Positions 60,820 to 64,000 of a stretch of 64,000 bases of DNA are shown one piece after another. The stretch's first letter is position 1, and every line of letters starts with the position of its first letter. The stretch covers positions 62,001-126,000 of the forward strand of contig NZ_JAJOMA010000012.1 in assembly GCF_021129235.1 (NCBI RefSeq), read 5' to 3'. The DNA is from Kineosporia mesophila. GTDB taxonomy: Bacteria; Actinomycetota; Actinomycetes; Actinomycetales; Kineosporiaceae. The notes beneath the pieces were generated by a model. The model searched no databases. It was not told where the DNA came from and saw only the letters and a program-made list of their open reading frames with translations. The position numbers and the translations under genes were made by a program.

Positions 60820-62726
60820 CAGAAGGGGATCCCGTTCCGGATCGGGATCCCGGTCAGGACCACGGACAGGGCGGTGATGTTCGCGTTGCCCACCGCCCGG
60901 ATGCCGACGGCGGCCCCGGCCTGGATGCTGGCTGTACCGGCCGCGTTGATGGTGGCGGCCGCCCCGGCGTTGATCGTGGCCGCCGCTCCCGCACTCAGGT
61001 TCATCGCCCCGGCGGTGTTCATCGCGATCCGGCCCGCGGCGTTGACGTTGACGGCCGCGCCGGCCTGGATGTTGACCGCGCGCCCGGCCCGCAGGGTCAG
61101 ATCGCCCTCGCTGGCCACCTCGACGCTGCGCGAGCCGTGGATCCGCACCGTGCCCCGGCTGTCGATGCTCAGACTGGTCCTGCCCCGGTCCAGGTGCACC
61201 GTCAGCGCCCCGTCGCCCGAGCGCAGCCGCACACCCCGGTTGCCCGCGCGGGTGTCCATCAGTTCCAGCATGTTTCCGCTGCGGTCGGACAGGCTGCGCC
61301 AGTTGACATCCCCGCTGCGCAGATTCACGGCATCGGTGCGGTCCGGATCGGGAGTCGGCCTGTCCACGCCGTTGTACAGCCCGGCCAGCACGTACGGGTG
61401 TTCCAGGTTGCCCCGGTCGAACGCGACCAGTACCTCGTCCCGCACGTCCGGCAGCATCAGCCCGCCGCCGGCGACCCCGCCGAACTGCGCCACGCGGGCC
61501 CAGTCGCTCTCGTAACTGTCCGACAGCCAGGGAAACTGGAGCTTGACGCGTCCCATTTTGAGCGGGTCCTGGACGTTGCTGACCAGGGCGACGACCACTC
61601 CGTTCATCGCCGGGGCCGGTTCCCCGCCGGAAGCCAGGCCGTACAGTGAGCGGAACTGCCGCCCGGTCACGCTGACCTGGGTGGTGTACGGCCGGCCGGA
61701 GGCGAACACGTGCCGCACCCCGGTCACGGTGTACTTGCCCTCGAACGGGTACCCGGCGTTCTTCAGCGCCACGGGCGTGCCCGGCTGCAACTCCGGGTCG
61801 CCGGTCACGGTCAGCTCGACCTCGGCGAAGGAGCCGGCCAGATCACCGGCCAGGGCCGTCGCGGCGTGCCGGACCTGCGACTGGGTGCCGTACGGCACGC
61901 TCGCGTCCACCACCTCCGAGGCGCCGAACTTACTGATCAGCTCGCCCGGGGTGATGTCGGCCTGGATGTCGTCGGTGCGTGTGGCCGATGCGTCCTGCAC
62001 CAGGGGTTTACGGGTCTTCACGTCCCAGCCCCGCACCGAGACCGTCTTCACCTGCCCGCCCGCGGTCACCCCGGCCCGGCCGTTGAGGGTGTTCGCGCCG
62101 AACTCCAGCACGTAGGGACTCCGCCTGGCCGGGGTGCTCCCCGCCGGCGCGCCCGAAGCGGCCCGCAGGGCGGTGAACTGAAGCTTGCCGAGCCGATCGA
62201 AGTACAGGTTGACGTCGTTCTCCCGGGCCAGCCGGGCCAGGAACTCCCAGTCGGTGACGTTCGGCTGGGTCGCGAGCGCGTACACCGTCCTCGTTGCGTC
62301 GATCGTGCCCAGGTTCAGCCCGTTCTGCCGAGCCACCCGCCGCACGATCTCCGAGGCCGTCTGGTTCGGGTAGCCGGCCACCCGGCGGTTTCGCAGCAGG
62401 CGGTGTCCCGGGTCGTAGCCGCGCACCACCACCGAGCGCCCGGCGGCGTCCACATCCATCTCCACCCCGGTGATCTCCCCGGTCAGGAGTGGCTTTCCGG
62501 GCCGGCCGTCGGTGACCGGGATCAGCTCGGCCTTCGCGCCCACGGCCAGCACGGAAAATGTGCCGAACATGTCGCCACCGGGGTTGGAGAAAGCCAGCCG
62601 GAAGGCCGCCGGAACGTTCACGCTCGCGTCCACCCACGCGTCCACCATCAGACCGGCCAGCCGCGGCGGCAGTTCCGTGCCACCGACCCGGACCTGGAGC
62701 ACACTGGTGTAGGTTTTCTGGCTCAT
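60819..62726 (-). CDS. VgrG-like spike protein
   Basis: A 635-residue protein. The N-terminal gp27-like part includes TSVLQVRVGGTELPPRLAGL, VDAWVDASVNVPAAFRLAFS and LARENDVNLYFDRLGKLQF. An OB-fold part follows (VALVSNVQDPLKMGRVKLQF, PWLSDSYESDWARVAQFGG). The last 120 residues are Ala/Gly/Ile/Asn-rich short repeats (about 60850-61110; units like AGAAATINAGAA), which suit a beta-helix spike. It overlaps the LysM gene by four bases (ATGA) and corresponds to Afp8. Confidence 0.9.
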   Translation of the reverse strand: MSQKTYTSVLQVRVGGTELPPRLAGLMVDAWVDASVNVPAAFRLAFSNPGGDMFGTFSVLAVGAKAELIPVTDGRPGKPLLTGEITGVEMDVDAAGRSVVVRGYDPGHRLLRNRRVAGYPNQTASEIVRRVARQNGLNLGTIDATRTVYALATQPNVTDWEFLARLARENDVNLYFDRLGKLQFTALRAASGAPAGSTPARRSPYVLEFGANTLNGRAGVTAGGQVKTVSVRGWDVKTRKPLVQDASATRTDDIQADITPGELISKFGASEVVDASVPYGTQSQVRHAATALAGDLAGSFAEVELTVTGDPELQPGTPVALKNAGYPFEGKYTVTGVRHVFASGRPYTTQVSVTGRQFRSLYGLASGGEPAPAMNGVVVALVSNVQDPLKMGRVKLQFPWLSDSYESDWARVAQFGGVAGGGLMLPDVRDEVLVAFDRGNLEHPYVLAGLYNGVDRPTPDPDRTDAVNLRSGDVNWRSLSDRSGNMLELMDTRAGNRGVRLRSGDGALTVHLDRGRTSLSIDSRGTVRIHGSRSVEVASEGDLTLRAGRAVNIQAGAAVNVNAAGRIAMNTAGAMNLSAGAAATINAGAAATINAAGTASIQAGAAVGIRAVGNANITALSVVLTGIPIRNGIPF

Positions 62727-63442
62727 CCTCGGGCCACCTCCTCGGTCGCCGGAAGCAGCAGCTCCCGGCCGGTTTCCAGACGCATCGGGTCATCGATCGC
62801 GTTCGCCTCGGCAATCGCGCGCCACCGGGTCGCATCGCCGTACTCCAGCCAGGCCAGCGATTCCAGCGAGTCGCCGGAGACGACCCGGTGCACGCGCTGC
62901 GCGGCCAGGGTTCCCGAGGTCGGGTTCTGGCCCTTGGTCGGCAGCGGGACCTCGGTCAGGGACAGCTGGCAGTTCGCGCGCAGCGGGTCGCCCGTGGCTG
63001 TGAACAGGGTGTACGTCGCGCTGACGCTCTCCACGTAGGCGACGAACTGCACCGTGCTGAACGAGCCCCAGGCGAACCGAACCCAGGGTGGGGACGGACG
63101 TTGGGTCGGCAGGCTCTGCGGGTCCACCTCGCAGCACGACAGCAGCTGTTCGACGTCTTCGCGCACCTTGCTCGCGCTCGGTTTGGCCGAGCCGTCGAGG
63201 AACACCTCGACCTGCAACGAGGCCGGGTTGGCCCCGGAGAACTCCGGTGAGGCGCCGCGGGCGAAACCCACTGACGGCTGGGTGTTCCACGACGCCGATC
63301 GGGACAACTGCAGCTGGTTGGGGTTGAACTGGAAGCGCACCTGCCCGATCTGGCCGCCCAGACCGCCGGTCAGGGTCGAAGGCGGATGATGGATCGACAG
63401 GGTCGCCCGCACCAGGCTGGCGCCATTTTTCACGCCGGCCAT
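62723..63442 (-). CDS. LysM/tube-initiator protein of the injection system
   Basis: A 239-residue protein starting MAGVKNGASLVRATLSIHHP. The first two thirds resemble tube-initiator proteins (RFQFNPNQLQLSRSASWNTQ, LQVEVFLDGSAKPSASKVRE, VQFVAYVESVSATYTLF). The C-terminal LysM-like domain is HRVVSGDSLESLAWLEYGDA, TRWRAIAEANAIDDPMRL. It corresponds to Afp7. It is coupled by ATGA to both neighbours. Confidence 0.88.
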   Translation of the reverse strand: MAGVKNGASLVRATLSIHHPPSTLTGGLGGQIGQVRFQFNPNQLQLSRSASWNTQPSVGFARGASPEFSGANPASLQVEVFLDGSAKPSASKVREDVEQLLSCCEVDPQSLPTQRPSPPWVRFAWGSFSTVQFVAYVESVSATYTLFTATGDPLRANCQLSLTEVPLPTKGQNPTSGTLAAQRVHRVVSGDSLESLAWLEYGDATRWRAIAEANAIDDPMRLETGRELLLPATEEVARG

Positions 63443-63879
63443 CACCGGCCTCCCGCATCGGTGAAGCCGTGATGAGCGATCTCCAGCTCTTCCTCGGCCA
63501 CTCCGGCCTGGCCGGGATTCAGGCTCGGCCCGGTCCAGCGCACCGGGAGCACCTCGACCAGGCCCCACTGCGCGACCACGGACAGATCCGCCCGCAGCGC
63601 GGCGATCTGAGCCGTGGGCCGCTGAATCCCGGTGGCGATGGACGAGATCCACGACGCCACCTTCACGGTGTCGGCCGTCAGGGGACGTGTCAGCCGGATG
63701 TTCGAGAACGTCACCCGGGTCGGCAGTTGCCAGACGAAGCTGTTGTTCCCGCCCTCCTCGTGCTGCTCGACCTGGACCTCGGAGGCCAGACCGTCACAAC
63801 CGTGGAACAACCCGAGATCCCGGCCGTCGATGGACAGCCGGAAGAACACGGTGGCGGCGGGATCTGCGGTGGACGGCAT
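63442..63879 (-). CDS. Contractile injection system tube protein (gp19-like)
   Basis: A 145-residue tube protein: VFFRLSIDGRDLGLFHGCDG, LASEVQVEQHEEGGNNSFVW, QLPTRVTFSNIRLTRPLTAD, and a C-terminal HGFTD-like element. This is the Afp1/Afp5-type inner tube fold. GGAAAC lies before ATG 63879. The stop overlaps the LysM start. Confidence 0.9.
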   Translation of the reverse strand: MPSTADPAATVFFRLSIDGRDLGLFHGCDGLASEVQVEQHEEGGNNSFVWQLPTRVTFSNIRLTRPLTADTVKVASWISSIATGIQRPTAQIAALRADLSVVAQWGLVEVLPVRWTGPSLNPGQAGVAEEELEIAHHGFTDAGGR

Positions 63880-63921
63880 GGGGTTTCCTCTGTCGATGGT
63901 TCGGGGGCGGATTATTTGGCA

Positions 63922-64000
63922 TCACGGTCGGCTGTCGCGCACCCGGCCGAGACGTTCACGGTCGGCACGTAGTTCGGCCCGCAGCAGGCGGGCGATGGGG
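63922..64000 (-). CDS. C-terminal end of the next injection-system gene
   Basis: The minus frame is open from the right edge and ends in TGA at 63922. The visible part reads PIARLLRAELRADRERLGRV then RDSRP. It is basic and helical; too little remains to name it. The gap to the tube gene start is 42 bases, so it belongs to the same operon. Confidence 0.55.
   Translation of the reverse strand, partial: PIARLLRAELRADRERLGRVRDSRP

Noticed and set aside
1-64000. tRNA, rRNA, CRISPR or prophage
   Set aside because: No cloverleaf-like or ribosomal segment, no array of short spaced repeats; tail genes at the right end are injection-system type without phage capsid, terminase or integrase genes in view.

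Overview
The window is a high-GC actinomycete chromosome segment. Supporting signs are the very GC-rich third codon positions, frequent GTG starts, ATGA/GTGA gene overlaps, a DUF5753-type XRE regulator paired with DUF397, class E sortase with an LAxTG substrate, a SigK/RskA/fasciclin module and a Streptomyces-type contractile injection system. The genus cannot be fixed from the sequence. I see no rRNA, tRNA, CRISPR array, intact transposon or prophage.

Layout. 1-3.9 kb: end of a YfjP-like GTPase, a PRC-barrel/DUF2382 stress protein, and an ECF sigma factor fused to its own zinc-finger, membrane and extracytoplasmic domains. 4.0-5.3 kb (minus strand): a 26-residue peptide gene ending in AWYAWI followed by an atypical cytochrome P450. 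This resembles a minimal atropopeptide (tryptorubin-like) RiPP cluster and is the most interesting item here. 5.5-12.6 kb: LysR and XRE regulators beside short-chain dehydrogenases, an F420/NADP-type oxidoreductase, a hydrolase, a methyltransferase, an orphan lower-GC gene and a secreted PASTA protein. 12.7-16.5 kb: one 1258-residue ABC exporter with both halves fused and one degenerate ATP site. 16.9-21.7 kb: ECF sigma factor with a membrane partner, a luciferase-like oxidoreductase and a DHA2 drug exporter. 21.9-28.6 kb: Rpn-like nuclease, XRE/DUF397 pair with a putative operator, small unknown genes, DeoR/TauE pair and a large membrane protein. 28.7-34.8 kb: SnoaL-like proteins, XRE regulator, GH26-like glycosidase, divergent Nudix hydrolases, a frameshifted lectin gene and a Na+/Ca2+-exchanger-family transporter. 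35.2-40.7 kb: membrane GGDEF-EAL protein, AraC regulator with PobA-like monooxygenase, Lrp and rhodanese genes.

40.9-47.1 kb: a 1425-residue repeat protein with a C-terminal LAYTG sorting signal, its overlapping class E sortase and a secreted beta-propeller form a surface module. 48.7-52.9 kb: a second AraC regulator with an MFS exporter, an NmrA-like protein and an XRE regulator. Both AraC genes are followed by the same 26-bp sequence pattern upstream of the next gene. 53.1-55.2 kb: fasciclin protein divergent from a sigma/anti-sigma pair, as in the mycobacterial SigK regulon. 56.0-56.8 kb: a shortened LuxR/AAA regulator. 56.8-64.0 kb (minus strand): tube, LysM, VgrG-like spike, gp25, baseplate J, tail protein I and a membrane zinc-ribbon protein of a contractile injection system, all translationally coupled; sheath, ATPase and other genes must lie beyond the right edge.

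The window also holds several decayed genes (AraC, LysR, sigma-factor and lectin remnants) and a small family of long palindromes at gene ends, the best being a perfect 54-bp one at 39605-39658.
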